A stretch of 64,000 nucleotides of DNA. Origin: Pedobacter sp. PAMC26386 (GTDB lineage Bacteria; Bacteroidota; Bacteroidia; Sphingobacteriales; Sphingobacteriaceae). The notes under the pieces were generated by a model that worked only from the letters and a program-made list of their open reading frames with translations, ran no database searches and was not told where the DNA came from. The stretch lies in NCBI GenBank assembly GCA_014302835.1, contig CP060294.1:124001-188000 (forward strand), read 5' to 3'. This document shows, one piece after another, positions 8,011 through 19,086 of this stretch (positions within the stretch are counted from its first letter, which is position 1; each line of letters starts with the position of its first letter). The position numbers and the translations under genes were made by a program.

Positions 8011-9516
8011 ATGGGATTAAAAGCGGCATTAAGTAAACCGTTTGCGGCCTTTATTGTAAAAGGGGTAAATAAATGGAAAAAAGATGCGGTAGCTGCACAA
8101 AAGGAAACTTTTCGGCAGCTGATCGATTCAGCGAAGGATACTGTTTTCGGTAAAGACCATCAATTTTCGACGATAAAAAACTACGAGGATTTCAAAAAGC
8201 AGGTTCCGGTGCGGGATTATGAACAATTGAGACCTTATATTGACAGGGTTGTAGCGGGAGAGAAAGATGTGATGTGGAAAGGGAAACCTGCCTACTTTGC
8301 GAAAACGTCTGGTACGACTTCGGGGGCAAAATATATACCTATTTCCAAAGAATCAATGCCTGAGCATCTTAAAGCTGCTCGTAATGCACTATTGACCTAT
8401 ATTCATGAAACTGGGAATGCTAGCTTTGTAAATGGGAAGATGATTTTTTTACAGGGGAGTCCTATAATGACCGAAAAGAACGGAATCAAAGTAGGTCGTT
8501 TATCTGGTATTGTAGCGAATCTTGTGCCTGCTTATTTACAGAAAAACAGGTTGCCGTCTTATCAGACTAACTGTATTGAAGACTGGGAAGAAAAAGTTGA
8601 CGCCATTGTGCAGGAAACTTATCATCAGGATATGACCTTGATTTCTGGAATTCCACCCTGGGTACAGATGTATTTTGACCGGCTGATCGAGAAATCTGGC
8701 GGTAAACAGATCAAAGATATTTTTAAAAACTTTCAGCTGTTTGTTTATGGTGGAGTTAATTATGAGCCTTATCGTGCGAAAATCGAGACTAGTATAGGTA
8801 GGAAAATAGATTCAATAGAAACTTATCCTGCCTCAGAAGGATTCATTGCTTATCAGGATAATCAGCAGGATAAAAGTTTACTGCTTCTGGCTAAGGCAGG
8901 GATGTTTTATGAATTTATCCCTGCTGATGAATACTATAATGATAACCCAACCCGTTTATCTCTGGAAGAGGTGGAATTGGATACAAATTACGCATTGATA
9001 TTAAATACGAATGCAGGTTTATGGGGTTACAGTATTGGTGATACGGTTAAGTTTGTCTCTAAAAATCCTTATAAGATTTATGTTACCGGCAGGATTAAAC
9101 ATTTTATTTCTGCTTTTGGCGAACATGTAATCGGAGAAGAGGTTGAACAGGCGCTTTTATCAGTCGCGAATGCAGAGGGGGTAGGCATTACAGAATTTAC
9201 TGTGGCACCTCAAGTGAACCCTTTACCGGGAGAATTGCCTTATCATGAGTGGTTTATTGAGTTTTCCAAGGCCCCGGGAGACCTTGTCGCTTTTAGTAAA
9301 AAAGTAGATAAAGCATTACAAGAAAAAAATATTTACTACTTTGACCTCATTGAAGGCAAAATTTTGCAACCACTGATTATTCGGACCTTACAAAAAGATG
9401 CATTTGTTACTTATATGCGTTCGGAAGGTAAGCTGGGAGGGCAGAATAAAGTTCCCCGTCTGTCTAATGATAGAAAGATTGCAGACAGCCTGATTAATTT
9501 GACGAATACGATTTGA
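8011..9516 (+). CDS. GH3 auxin-responsive promoter family protein (acyl-adenylating enzyme)
   Basis: The 501-aa sequence matches the GH3 branch of the ANL adenylating superfamily over its full length. It has the phosphate loop KTSGTTSGAKYIPIS near residue 100, a YPASEGF motif near 270, a YSIGDTVKF motif near 340 and ITGRIKHF-like YVTGRIKHFIS near 365. In plants such enzymes conjugate amino acids to hormones. Bacterial members probably activate a carboxylic acid with ATP, but the substrate is unknown. The stop codon overlaps the TTG start of dxr by 4 bp. Confidence 0.9.
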   Translation: MGLKAALSKPFAAFIVKGVNKWKKDAVAAQKETFRQLIDSAKDTVFGKDHQFSTIKNYEDFKKQVPVRDYEQLRPYIDRVVAGEKDVMWKGKPAYFAKTSGTTSGAKYIPISKESMPEHLKAARNALLTYIHETGNASFVNGKMIFLQGSPIMTEKNGIKVGRLSGIVANLVPAYLQKNRLPSYQTNCIEDWEEKVDAIVQETYHQDMTLISGIPPWVQMYFDRLIEKSGGKQIKDIFKNFQLFVYGGVNYEPYRAKIETSIGRKIDSIETYPASEGFIAYQDNQQDKSLLLLAKAGMFYEFIPADEYYNDNPTRLSLEEVELDTNYALILNTNAGLWGYSIGDTVKFVSKNPYKIYVTGRIKHFISAFGEHVIGEEVEQALLSVANAEGVGITEFTVAPQVNPLPGELPYHEWFIEFSKAPGDLVAFSKKVDKALQEKNIYYFDLIEGKILQPLIIRTLQKDAFVTYMRSEGKLGGQNKVPRLSNDRKIADSLINLTNTI

Positions 9517-10679
9517 AAAATATAGCTATACTGGGGTCCACTGGCTCTATAGGGACCCAAGCCCTTGACGTTATCCGCGTAAACCCTGAATTATATAAGG
9601 TGTGTGCGCTGACGGCTAATGCGAATGCTGATTTGCTGATCCGGCAAGCGCTGGAGTTTAAACCTGAAATTGTTGTTATTGGTGATGAAAGCCAGTATGC
9701 AGTAGTTAAAGGAGCGCTGTCAGGCCAGGGAATGACTATTCTTTGTGGCGAAGAAGCCTTAGGTGAAGCAGCCTCATTACCTGCAGCAGATTTTGTACTG
9801 ACAGCAATTATGGGATCTGTTGGTTTAAGGCCAACTATTGCTGCAATAAAGGCAAAAAAGACCATTGGTTTAGCGAACAAAGAAACTCTTGTGGTAGCAG
9901 GAGAACTAATTACACAATTAGCCATAGAAAATGGGGTGACTATTATACCCGTAGATTCTGAACATTCTGCTATCTTCCAGTGCCTGGCAGGCGAGGAACT
10001 GGATACGATAGAAAAAATATATATCACTGCCTCTGGAGGACCATTCAGAGGAAAAGACCGTAGCTTTTTAGAGAAAGTAAAAAAAGAACAGGCTTTAAAA
10101 CATCCTAATTGGGTAATGGGGGCAAAGATCACTATAGACTCTGCTTCCTTGATGAACAAGGGGCTTGAGGTGATTGAAGCTAAATGGTTATTCAATCTGG
10201 ATATCAGCCAGATCGATGTGATTGTACATCCTCAATCTGTGATTCATTCTATTGTGCAGTTTAACGATGGATCAATGAAAGCACAAATGGGGGTGCCTGA
10301 TATGAAATTACCTATTCACTATTCTATGGCCTATCCAAAGAGAATAGAAAGCAAATTTCCACGTTTTAACTTCATGGATTATCCTGAACTAACTTTCTCT
10401 AAACCTGATCTGGATACTTTTCATAATCTGCGGCTAGCTTATACAGCCCTTGAAAGAGGAGGGAATATGCCTTGTATTATTAATGCAGCAAATGAAATAG
10501 TGGTAGAGGCATTTTTAAACGACCAGATTGGATTCCTCGAAATGAGTGAAGTAATTGAGCAGTGTATGTCTGATTTGACTTTTATTCAAGCTCCCAGCCT
10601 GAATAATTATTTAGAAACTGACCACCATACGCGTATATTTGCCCGTCAGTTAGTAACAAAAAAACATTTAACGATCTAA
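9513..10679 (+). CDS. dxr: 1-deoxy-D-xylulose-5-phosphate reductoisomerase
   Basis: The 388-aa product is a full-length DXR: NADPH-binding ILGSTGSIGTQAL at the N-terminus, GLANKETLVVAGE, VDSEHSAIFQCL (metal and substrate site), ITASGGPF, and MNKGLEVIEAKWLF in the C-terminal part. It converts DXP to MEP in the non-mevalonate isoprenoid pathway in the cytosol. The start is a TTG at 9513 that overlaps the TGA of the GH3-family gene (TTGA), which indicates translational coupling. rseP follows after 29 bp. Confidence 0.97.
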   Translation: MKNIAILGSTGSIGTQALDVIRVNPELYKVCALTANANADLLIRQALEFKPEIVVIGDESQYAVVKGALSGQGMTILCGEEALGEAASLPAADFVLTAIMGSVGLRPTIAAIKAKKTIGLANKETLVVAGELITQLAIENGVTIIPVDSEHSAIFQCLAGEELDTIEKIYITASGGPFRGKDRSFLEKVKKEQALKHPNWVMGAKITIDSASLMNKGLEVIEAKWLFNLDISQIDVIVHPQSVIHSIVQFNDGSMKAQMGVPDMKLPIHYSMAYPKRIESKFPRFNFMDYPELTFSKPDLDTFHNLRLAYTALERGGNMPCIINAANEIVVEAFLNDQIGFLEMSEVIEQCMSDLTFIQAPSLNNYLETDHHTRIFARQLVTKKHLTI

Positions 10680-10708
10680 TATTCAAAAGTAAAAACACTA
10701 GATAAAAT

Positions 10709-12040
10709 ATGAACGGATTAATTATGGTTGCCCAATTGTTATTGGGATTATCAATATTAGTAATCTTGCACGAATTAGGACATTTTCTTGCGGCGCGTGC
10801 CTTCGGTATTAAAGTTGAAAAATTCTATCTGTTTTTTGATGCATGGGGTGTGAAATTATTCAGTATCAAACGTGGTGATGTAGAATACGGAATTGGCTGG
10901 CTGCCTTTGGGTGGTTATGTTAAAATTGCTGGAATGATTGATGAGTCTATGGATAAAGAGCAGATGGCATTGCCTCCTCAACCATGGGAATTCAGGTCTA
11001 AACCAGCATGGCAGCGCTTGATCGTGATGCTGGCAGGTATATTTGTAAACATTGTAGTTGGGATCTTTATTTTCTGGATGCTGACTTTCAAATTTGGCGA
11101 AACGTTTATCCCAAACAGTTCAGTTAAGAATGGGATCAATCCTGGAAGTATAGGAAGAGGAATCGGATTAAAACAAGGTGACCATATTATTGCGGTAAAT
11201 GGTAAAAAAGTTATCCGTTTTGATGAGTTAACCAGTTCAAAAGTATTATTAGATAACACAAATCTGACTGTTGTCCGTGAGGGGAAAACTCTGGATATTA
11301 AAGTTCCTGATAATCTTTTAAATAAGGTTGCTGATCTTGGCCTGGAAGAGTTTATCAGCCGTGCTCCATTGCTGAGTTCAGTTGTGGATAGTGTTGTTGC
11401 CGGTCGCTCTGCGTTTAAAGCGGGCATGAAAAAGGGTGACAGAATTGTAGCTGTTAACGGTGTACCTGTGAAGTTTGATGCGGATATACGCAGAGAATTG
11501 AAGAAAGAGAAAAACAAGAAGTTTACTGTGGAAGCTTATCGCGGAACAGAGAAAATGAATTTTGAGGTGAATACAGATAGCCTTGGAACGATTGGTATGG
11601 GCTTCAACTTAAACGAAATCAAATTTGAGACGGTTAATTATGGCTTTTTCGAGGCTTTACCTATTGGTATAAACCAAGCCTGGGTTACTTTCACTGATAA
11701 TGGTAAAGGGATCTGGAAAGTATTAACCGGTAAAATCAAGGCTAATAAAGCTTTTGCGGGTCCTGTTGCTTTAGCACAGAAAGTTTATGGAGGGGTTTGG
11801 ATCTGGTCTCATTTCTGGGCTTCTACGGCTTTAATTTCGATCGCGCTGGCATTTATGAACTTATTGCCGATTCCTGCACTTGATGGTGGCCACGTGGTCT
11901 TCCTGATCGTTGAAATGATTAAGGGTAAACCGGTAAGTGATAAGTTTTTGGAAGGGGCACAAATGGTTGGTTTTGTGATCTTATTGTCTTTAATGGTCTT
12001 TGTGCTCGGTAACGATATATTCAAGGCCTTTATTCAATAG
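10709..12040 (+). CDS. rseP: RIP metalloprotease RseP (site-2 protease)
   Basis: The 443-aa inner-membrane zinc protease has HELGHFLAAR (HExxH) in the first helix, GGYVKIAGM, two central PDZ domains (about residues 140-290) and the LDG-type motif in LPIPALDGGHVVFL near the C-terminus. It cuts membrane-embedded substrates such as anti-sigma factors during envelope stress. As is common in bacteria, it lies next to dxr. hscB starts 5 bp after its stop. Confidence 0.96.
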   Translation: MNGLIMVAQLLLGLSILVILHELGHFLAARAFGIKVEKFYLFFDAWGVKLFSIKRGDVEYGIGWLPLGGYVKIAGMIDESMDKEQMALPPQPWEFRSKPAWQRLIVMLAGIFVNIVVGIFIFWMLTFKFGETFIPNSSVKNGINPGSIGRGIGLKQGDHIIAVNGKKVIRFDELTSSKVLLDNTNLTVVREGKTLDIKVPDNLLNKVADLGLEEFISRAPLLSSVVDSVVAGRSAFKAGMKKGDRIVAVNGVPVKFDADIRRELKKEKNKKFTVEAYRGTEKMNFEVNTDSLGTIGMGFNLNEIKFETVNYGFFEALPIGINQAWVTFTDNGKGIWKVLTGKIKANKAFAGPVALAQKVYGGVWIWSHFWASTALISIALAFMNLLPIPALDGGHVVFLIVEMIKGKPVSDKFLEGAQMVGFVILLSLMVFVLGNDIFKAFIQ

Positions 12041-12045
12041 TAAGG

Positions 12046-12570
12046 ATGAACTATTTTGAGTTTTATAATCTTCCTGTATCATTTAATCTGGAGACTCAGC
12101 TGGTGAAACAGCAGTTTTATGCGTTGAGTAAGAAGTATCATCCTGATTTTTTTATCAATCATTCTTCAGAAAAACAGGAGGAGATTCTGGAATTATCTAC
12201 GCTCAATAATAAGGCTTACCAGGTATTGAGTGATTCGCAGAAGCGTCTTCATTATATTCTTGAATTAAAAGGAGTATTGACGGAAGGGGAGAATTATTCT
12301 CTTCCTCAGGATTTCCTGATGGAAATGATGGATGTGAATGAAGCTTTGATGGAATTGCAGTTTGAACCTGATCCTGTCAGGCTGGAGAAGATCAAAAAAG
12401 AGGTGGCGGGAATTGCTGAAGGTATGAAGCAGGAACTTGACCGGCTAGTCGTTGCATTTGATATGCAAAATAAGGACGAGGAAGGTATTACTCTGGCTTC
12501 TATTAAAGATTTGTACTATAGAAAGAAATATTTGAACAGGATCAACGATAGCGTGCTTAAATTGGAGTAG
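12046..12570 (+). CDS. hscB: HscB-type J-domain co-chaperone
   Basis: The 174-aa protein has an N-terminal J domain with KKYHPDFF, the HPD motif that stimulates HscA ATPase, and a C-terminal three-helix domain (about residues 90-174) typical of HscB, which presents IscU. It acts in iron-sulfur cluster assembly in the cytosol. It is not adjacent to isc genes here but ends the rseP operon and is followed by a terminator. A generic DnaJ-domain protein is the alternative, but length and layout favour HscB. Confidence 0.88.
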   Translation: MNYFEFYNLPVSFNLETQLVKQQFYALSKKYHPDFFINHSSEKQEEILELSTLNNKAYQVLSDSQKRLHYILELKGVLTEGENYSLPQDFLMEMMDVNEALMELQFEPDPVRLEKIKKEVAGIAEGMKQELDRLVVAFDMQNKDEEGITLASIKDLYYRKKYLNRINDSVLKLE

Positions 12571-12598
12571 GTGTTTGTTCAATGTAAAAAATAAAGAT

Positions 12599-12625
12599 AA
12601 CCGGGCATTGCTGTCCCGGTTTTTC
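12599..12625 (+). terminator. Rho-independent terminator after hscB
   Basis: The 7-bp arms AACCGGG (12599-12605) and CCCGGTT (12615-12621) flank a 9-nt loop and are followed by TTTC on the plus strand. Confidence 0.8.
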
Positions 12626-12648
12626 TATTTTTGGACAAATCTGAAATT

Positions 12649-12954
12649 ATGAGCACTTTATCCCTTTTTAGAAAAGTAGCAGTTGCTGAAGGTATTTCCT
12701 ATATAGCACTGATTTTTATCGCTATGCCATTGAAGTATTTTGCAAACATGCCCTTAGCAGTAAAATATACCGGATGGGCACATGGTGTGTTATTTATGTT
12801 CTATGTAGTGATGGTGATCATGTGCTGGATGGAGTATAAATGGAAAATTGGAAAGACAATTTTGGTGTTTTTGGCTTCTTTATTGCCATTTGCTCCGTTT
12901 TATGTAGATAAACGTTTAAAGGAAGAGTCTGTAAGTCAGGTTAAAGCGGAATAA
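12649..12954 (+). CDS. DUF3817 family membrane protein
   Basis: ATG 12649 (MSTLSLFRKVAVAEG) is preferred over an upstream TTG at 12631. The 101-aa protein has three membrane helices, and the arrangement AEGISYIALIFIAMPLKYF, WAHGVLFMFYV, then FLASLLPFAPFYVDKRL matches DUF3817. The function is unknown. It stands alone between the hscB terminator and tRNA-Leu. Confidence 0.85.
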   Translation: MSTLSLFRKVAVAEGISYIALIFIAMPLKYFANMPLAVKYTGWAHGVLFMFYVVMVIMCWMEYKWKIGKTILVFLASLLPFAPFYVDKRLKEESVSQVKAE

Positions 12955-13028
12955 TAAGATTTATTGTGAAATAAGTCTTGGATATATTGGCTTGAATATA
13001 TAGATTTGCATCCCGCTAATAAGGGAAC

Positions 13029-13108
13029 GCCCGGCTGGCGGAATTGGTAGACGCGCTGGTCTCAAACACCTGTGGGAAACCGTGCCGGTTCGACTCCGGC
13101 GCCGGGTA
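13029..13108 (+). tRNA. tRNA-Leu (anticodon CAA)
   Basis: The acceptor stem GCCCGGC (13029-13035) pairs with GCCGGGT (13101-13107, G-U at the end), and A13108 is the discriminator. The D arm contains GGAATTGGTAGAC. The anticodon loop CTCAAAC gives CAA, which reads UUG. The T arm GCCGG-TTCGACT-CCGGC spans 13084-13100. There is a variable arm, as expected for a class II tRNA, although it is short. The anticodon stem has one U-U mismatch (CTGGT/ACCTG). CCA is not encoded. A degenerate copy of its 3' end lies at 17614. Confidence 0.93.
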
Positions 13109-13111
13109 CTG

Positions 13112-13144
13112 ACCGAGATTGAACACTTCAATCTCGGTTTTTTA
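13112..13144 (+). terminator. Terminator of tRNA-Leu
   Basis: Perfect 10-bp arms ACCGAGATTG (13112-13121) and CAATCTCGGT (13129-13138) are followed by TTTTTT four bases after the tRNA end. Confidence 0.88.
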
Positions 13145-13447
13145 ATGCCTTTTTCTATCTTAAATCGGCATGAAACGGTGTTCAAAGTATTTCTGCTGAA
13201 CCGAATTTGATTTGAGCATTTTAAGCGGGCTGTTTTTGAACCAAATTATTGCATAATTAATTGATCCCAATCGGCATAACAAGAAAGTTTCGGGGCTTGG
13301 CGATTTTGCGGAAATCGAAGAACAAAAGTTCAATAGAATACCTAATGTTGAATCTTGAACAAACGTTTCAGAGAAGCACTTCCACCGCCATATTGTCAAG
13401 CCAATTTTAGTGGCAAGTGGCTTTTATTCATTTGCTTTATGCCGTCT
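13145..13447. other. Non-coding flank between tRNA-Leu and the AraC gene
   Basis: I see no convincing gene. A 79-codon minus-strand frame at 13160-13399 has no recognisable domain or start context. The stretch holds one copy (13173-13200) of the 28-bp sequence that recurs at 17708-17734, and probably forms the left edge of the accessory block. Confidence 0.55.
13173..13200 (+). repeat. Left copy of the 28-bp direct repeat flanking the accessory block
   Basis: AAACGGTGTTCAAAGTATTT followed by CTGCTGAA matches 17708-17734 with a single one-base gap. It lies 65 bp downstream of tRNA-Leu. With the tRNA-like similarity upstream of both copies, it suggests a duplicated attachment region. Confidence 0.75.
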
Positions 13448-14362
13448 TTAATTAAACGAATGTCTGAACTCCAAAGGCGAAACATTTGTCTTTGTCTTGA
13501 AAAGTTTGCTAAACGATTGTGAATGTTCAAAGCCCAATTGATAAGCAATTTCCGAAACGGAAAGATTTGTAGTTGATAATTTTTCTTTAGCTTTTTCTAT
13601 GATTGCGTTCTGAATGTATTGTTGTGTGTTTAGCCCTGTCAATGAACTCAACATGTCACTCAAATAGCGTTGTGATAGCTTTAATTGTGTACTGGTATAT
13701 TTCACTGATGGCAAGCCGTTTTTCAGACTGTTTTCTTCTTCAAAATAACTGTTTAAAAGTTCGTCCAAAGAAGTTATGATGTCGTGATTGATTGCTTTCC
13801 TCGTGATAAATTGCCTGTTGTAAAAACGATTGCTGTAATTCAATAACAATTCTATTTGCGATACCAAAACATCTTGGCTGAAACTATCAATATTGTTGTC
13901 TAATTCATTGGCTATTGTAGCAAATAAATTGGTTATGATTTCTTTTTCCTTTGCCGATAGAAATAAGGCTTCTGAAACATCGTAAGAGAAAAAGCCATAC
14001 TGATTTATTGTGCTTCCTAACGGATAATTTCGGATAAAGTCCGAATGGAAATACAAAGCAATCCCTTCATAGCTTTCTTTGTCTTCCGGTGGAAAAACGA
14101 TTTGTTTTGGCTTCAAAAATGCTAATCCGCCTTCTTCAAAATCATAATATCCTTGTCCGTATTTTATCTGTCCTGTGAATGTAGGCTTAAAGGAAATTTT
14201 GTAAAAATCAAGACTTACTTTTTGCCCTTTTGGAAACATTTCAATCGAAACATTATTATAATCAACCAATGCAATCAGTGGGTGCAATGGTGCAGGAACT
14301 CCCAAGACACGCACAAGTTGCGATATACTTTTAATGTGATTGATGTTAGATTGTTGTTGCAT
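13448..14362 (-). CDS. AraC-family transcriptional regulator
   Basis: The 304-aa protein has an AraC N-terminal cupin-like sensor region (about 1-180) and two helix-turn-helix units at the C-terminus, with LKLSQRYLSDMLSSLTGLN and the signature NLSVSEIAYQLGFEHSQSFSKLFK. It is the last gene of a minus-strand AKR-SDR-AraC run (19-bp gap to the SDR). It probably regulates that operon in response to a small molecule, possibly an aldehyde or electrophile; this is inference from context. Confidence 0.9.
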   Translation of the reverse strand: MQQQSNINHIKSISQLVRVLGVPAPLHPLIALVDYNNVSIEMFPKGQKVSLDFYKISFKPTFTGQIKYGQGYYDFEEGGLAFLKPKQIVFPPEDKESYEGIALYFHSDFIRNYPLGSTINQYGFFSYDVSEALFLSAKEKEIITNLFATIANELDNNIDSFSQDVLVSQIELLLNYSNRFYNRQFITRKAINHDIITSLDELLNSYFEEENSLKNGLPSVKYTSTQLKLSQRYLSDMLSSLTGLNTQQYIQNAIIEKAKEKLSTTNLSVSEIAYQLGFEHSQSFSKLFKTKTNVSPLEFRHSFN

Positions 14363-14381
14363 TTTTCGTTTACGAATTTAA

Positions 14382-15119
14382 TCAATTTTGTTTTGACGGG
14401 CGAATAACTATATCTCCAATTTCAACATCGTTAGGTTGGCTTAATGCATAAATCACAGCGTTAGCAATGGCTAAGGGATTTATGGCAATTTGTTCCATTC
14501 CTTTTTGAATAGTTGTTTTTATTTCTTGGTTTTTTATGTTGTTCGCAAAGTCTGTTTTCACAAATCCGGGCGAAATACCAGTAATGCGTATATTTCCTTC
14601 TGACTCTTGACGAAAGGCTTCTGCAATAGTGCGAATGGCATTTTTAGTTCCTGCATAAACGCCTTGCATTGGGACAATCTTTATTCCTGAAGTTGAAATG
14701 ATATTGACGATATGTCCTGATTGTTGTTGTTTGAAAATAGGAATTGCAGCTGCCATCCCATACAAAACGCCTTTGAGGTTAATGTCAATCATTTCTTCCC
14801 AACCATCTATATCCAATTCGTCTATACGGGCTAATTGGCTGACACCTGCGTTGTTTACAATGACATCTAATTCTCCGTATTGCTCAACTGCTGTATTTAC
14901 CAACCGGACTAAATCGGCTTTATTCTTTACATCAATTTTAGCACAGGTGGCTTCACCACCTGTGCTTTTAATTTCTTCAACAATTTGTTGTAATTGTTCT
15001 GTTCGCCTTGCACCCAAAACAACCTTTGCACCGTTTTTTGCTAATTCTATTGCAATGGCTTTACCCATTCCACTACTTGCACCTGTAATAGCAACTACTT
15101 TTCCTTTAATATTTTGCAT
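14382..15119 (-). CDS. SDR family NAD(P)-dependent oxidoreductase
   Basis: This is a 245-aa classical short-chain dehydrogenase. The cofactor motif TGASSGMGKAIA is near residue 12, NNAGVSQ near 90, Ser in IISTSGI, and YAGTKNAIRT provides the catalytic Tyr and Lys. It belongs to the YdfG/clavaldehyde dehydrogenase-like group that reduces carbonyls with NADPH in the cytosol. It starts 13 bp after the AKR gene stop and lies upstream of the AraC gene, so the three are likely one operon. Confidence 0.92.
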   Translation of the reverse strand: MQNIKGKVVAITGASSGMGKAIAIELAKNGAKVVLGARRTEQLQQIVEEIKSTGGEATCAKIDVKNKADLVRLVNTAVEQYGELDVIVNNAGVSQLARIDELDIDGWEEMIDINLKGVLYGMAAAIPIFKQQQSGHIVNIISTSGIKIVPMQGVYAGTKNAIRTIAEAFRQESEGNIRITGISPGFVKTDFANNIKNQEIKTTIQKGMEQIAINPLAIANAVIYALSQPNDVEIGDIVIRPSKQN

Positions 15120-15132
15120 TGATGTTAGCTTT

Positions 15133-16131
<999 letters not shown>

Positions 16132-16228
16132 TTAAACTCACTTAAATTTCAAGTACAAAATTCTTGATTGTCGTTCTATAAAAAGTAGTTGAATTGGTAA
16201 TTGTTGTAGTCAGATTTTCAAACGATTT

Positions 16229-17592
<1,364 letters not shown>

Positions 17593-17613
17593 TTAACTAA
17601 AATCTGTTCAAAA

Positions 17614-17734
17614 CGGTTCGACCTTACCACGACCGGGGGTACATACCGGGATTTGAATTATTCAAAGCCCGGTTTTTTTATGCTTTTTATGAGCTTAAAG
17701 ATGCTACAAACGGTGTTCAAAGTATTTTGCTGAA
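17614..17734 (+). repeat. Degenerate copy of tRNA-Leu 3' end, terminator and 28-bp flank
   Basis: From CGGTTCGAC at 17614 the sequence aligns, with gaps, to 13086-13200. It shows a T-loop-like start, then ACCGGGGGTAC versus GCCGGGTAC. It has its own hairpin (CCGGG 17646-17650 with CCCGG 17668-17672, then seven T), and finally AAACGGTGTTCAAAGTATTT and TGCTGAA at 17708-17734. The T stem cannot form, so no functional tRNA is present. It could be an attachment-site duplication bounding an old island, or the relic of a second tRNA-Leu gene broken by the IS. Confidence 0.65.
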
Positions 17735-18037
17735 TTATGTTTTGCAAGCTTATCTATCAAAATATTAATTTCTGTCTTTTTATGTTAGTCAATATATCTG
17801 AACATTCCGAAGAACATTCTAAGTATATAGGGCTGTGATTGAACTTTCCTGTGATTTTGGCGTAATCAGCCTGTTAATTTGACGTAGACACACCCTATCA
17901 AAATCAAACTTTACTGTCATCTTTATAAAGTCAAAGTTGAGATGGGAAAAAATCAATACGACAGGGGAGCTGGCACCACTACAAAAACGGGCGAAACTGA
18001 AAAGCCAAAAGAGTAGGAGCAAATAAAAATTAATCTT
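17735..18037. other. Intergenic region with one possible 24-aa ORF
   Basis: The only candidate I see is an ATG-initiated frame at 17942-18016 on the plus strand (MGKNQYDRGAGTTTKTGE, ending KPKE). It is polar, has no relatives I recognise and is only weakly supported. The rest is non-coding sequence upstream of the SRPBCC gene. Confidence 0.3.
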
Positions 18038-18487
18038 ATGTCAGACAACAATGTTTCTTTACACAGAGTTCTTAAAGCGTCACCAGAAAAGGTATATCGT
18101 GCATTCACAGATGCCCTGGCGCTTGCTTCTTGGTTACCTCCATATGGTTTTCTTTGTACTGTTCATGAATTGACAGTACAGGAAGGAGGTTCCTTCAAAA
18201 TGTCGTTTCATAATTTTTCAGGCGGTAAGAGCCACTCTTTCGGTGGAAAATATATTGAGGTAAAACCAAATGAATTTTTGAAGTACACGGATATATTTGA
18301 TGACCCCAGCCTGCCGGGTGAAATGATTACTTCTGTTTGGCTCCGAAAAGTTTCTGTAGGTACAGAAATAAAAATTTCACAGACAGGAGTTCCTAATGTT
18401 ATTCCCGTTGAAATGTGTTACCTGGGTTGGCAGGAATCTCTGGAAAAGCTGGCTAAGCTAGTTGAACCAGAAATACCAGGTGCTTAA
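18038..18487 (+). CDS. SRPBCC (AHSA1-like) domain protein
   Basis: The 149-aa protein shows the AHSA1/START-like opening HRVLKASPEKVYRAFTDALALASWLPP and the closing GWQESLEKLAKLVEP. Its centre, GGSFKMSFHNF and FLKYTDIFDDPSLPGEM, fits the hydrophobic-cavity fold. Such proteins bind small hydrophobic ligands; the ligand is unknown. It stands alone just outside the accessory block. Confidence 0.88.
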   Translation: MSDNNVSLHRVLKASPEKVYRAFTDALALASWLPPYGFLCTVHELTVQEGGSFKMSFHNFSGGKSHSFGGKYIEVKPNEFLKYTDIFDDPSLPGEMITSVWLRKVSVGTEIKISQTGVPNVIPVEMCYLGWQESLEKLAKLVEPEIPGA

Positions 18488-18570
18488 TTAGTATTTTGTT
18501 TTGGGCTCTACATGTCTATGATACTTTCTCGCTGTAAGTAATTGTGAATGTCAATTAACAATTGGAGCAT

Positions 18571-18604
18571 AAAAAAGTCTTCGGTGAAAATCGTGGACTT
18601 TTTT
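18571..18604 (+). terminator. Candidate terminator after the SRPBCC gene
   Basis: Complementary 9-bp arms AAAAAAGTC and GACTTTTTT enclose a 16-nt loop; the right arm itself supplies the T-tract on the plus strand. Confidence 0.6.
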
Positions 18605-18727
18605 CTGTCTTAAATCCGAGTTAATTTTTCTTTTTTTTCTTTTTTCAGGGAACTTCTTTCCTAGGGTTAAAAATCCATCTGTCTACTCCATTACGTTTTG
18701 TTTGAAAATAAAAGTTGTTATAACAGC

Positions 18728-18766
18728 TTATTATCAAAAAATATCTTGACTATTTTTTGATAATAA
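18728..18766. promoter_or_regulatory. Perfect 16-bp inverted repeat upstream of susC
   Basis: TTATTATCAAAAAATA (18728-18743) is the exact reverse complement of TATTTTTTGATAATAA (18751-18766), with a 7-nt spacer. It is AT-only in the arms, lacks a following T-tract and lies about 320 bp upstream of susC. An operator for a dimeric regulator is possible, but the site could be a decayed repeat. Confidence 0.5.
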
Positions 18767-19086
18767 AATATCTTTTATGATAATATGAGAAATAATGACA
18801 GTTCAAAAAAATTTCCTTGTTTTGACTTTAAAACTGAAAATTATTATAAAATATATATTTGAGTTAATTTGTTTAAACGGTTATGAATTCAATGAAATTT
18901 ATTAAAAACACGGTTTAAGTGTGTTTTAGTGCAGAAAATAGGTGCTTAAATGTTGTTTTGGATCGAGTTAAAAGCTTTTAACGAAACTATGTCTTGTTTA
19001 GTATATTACAAAAAAAATAAATAATGGCTGTTTGATAACAAATACTATATTGGGATATAATTATTATCCAACTTAAACCAATTTTC

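Larger units (their letters stand above)
18488..19086. other. Long AT-rich region upstream of susC
   Basis: No gene is visible in this 599-bp stretch. It contains a hairpin after the SRPBCC gene (arms AAAAAAGTC 18571-18579 and GACTTTTTT 18596-18604, a candidate terminator in either direction) and the 16-bp inverted repeat listed separately. The susC promoter should lie here, but no Bacteroidota -33/-7 pair with correct spacing stands out. Confidence 0.6.

Noticed and set aside
9494..10195. Long minus-strand open frame inside dxr
   Set aside because: It is antisense to a complete, well-conserved dxr and has no recognisable domain.
10978..11517. Minus-strand open frame inside rseP
   Set aside because: Shadow of the PDZ region of rseP; low-complexity composition and no motif.
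13160..13399. 79-codon minus-strand frame next to tRNA-Leu
   Set aside because: No known domain, unusual composition and it overlaps the repeated flank; kept only as part of the non-coding flank.
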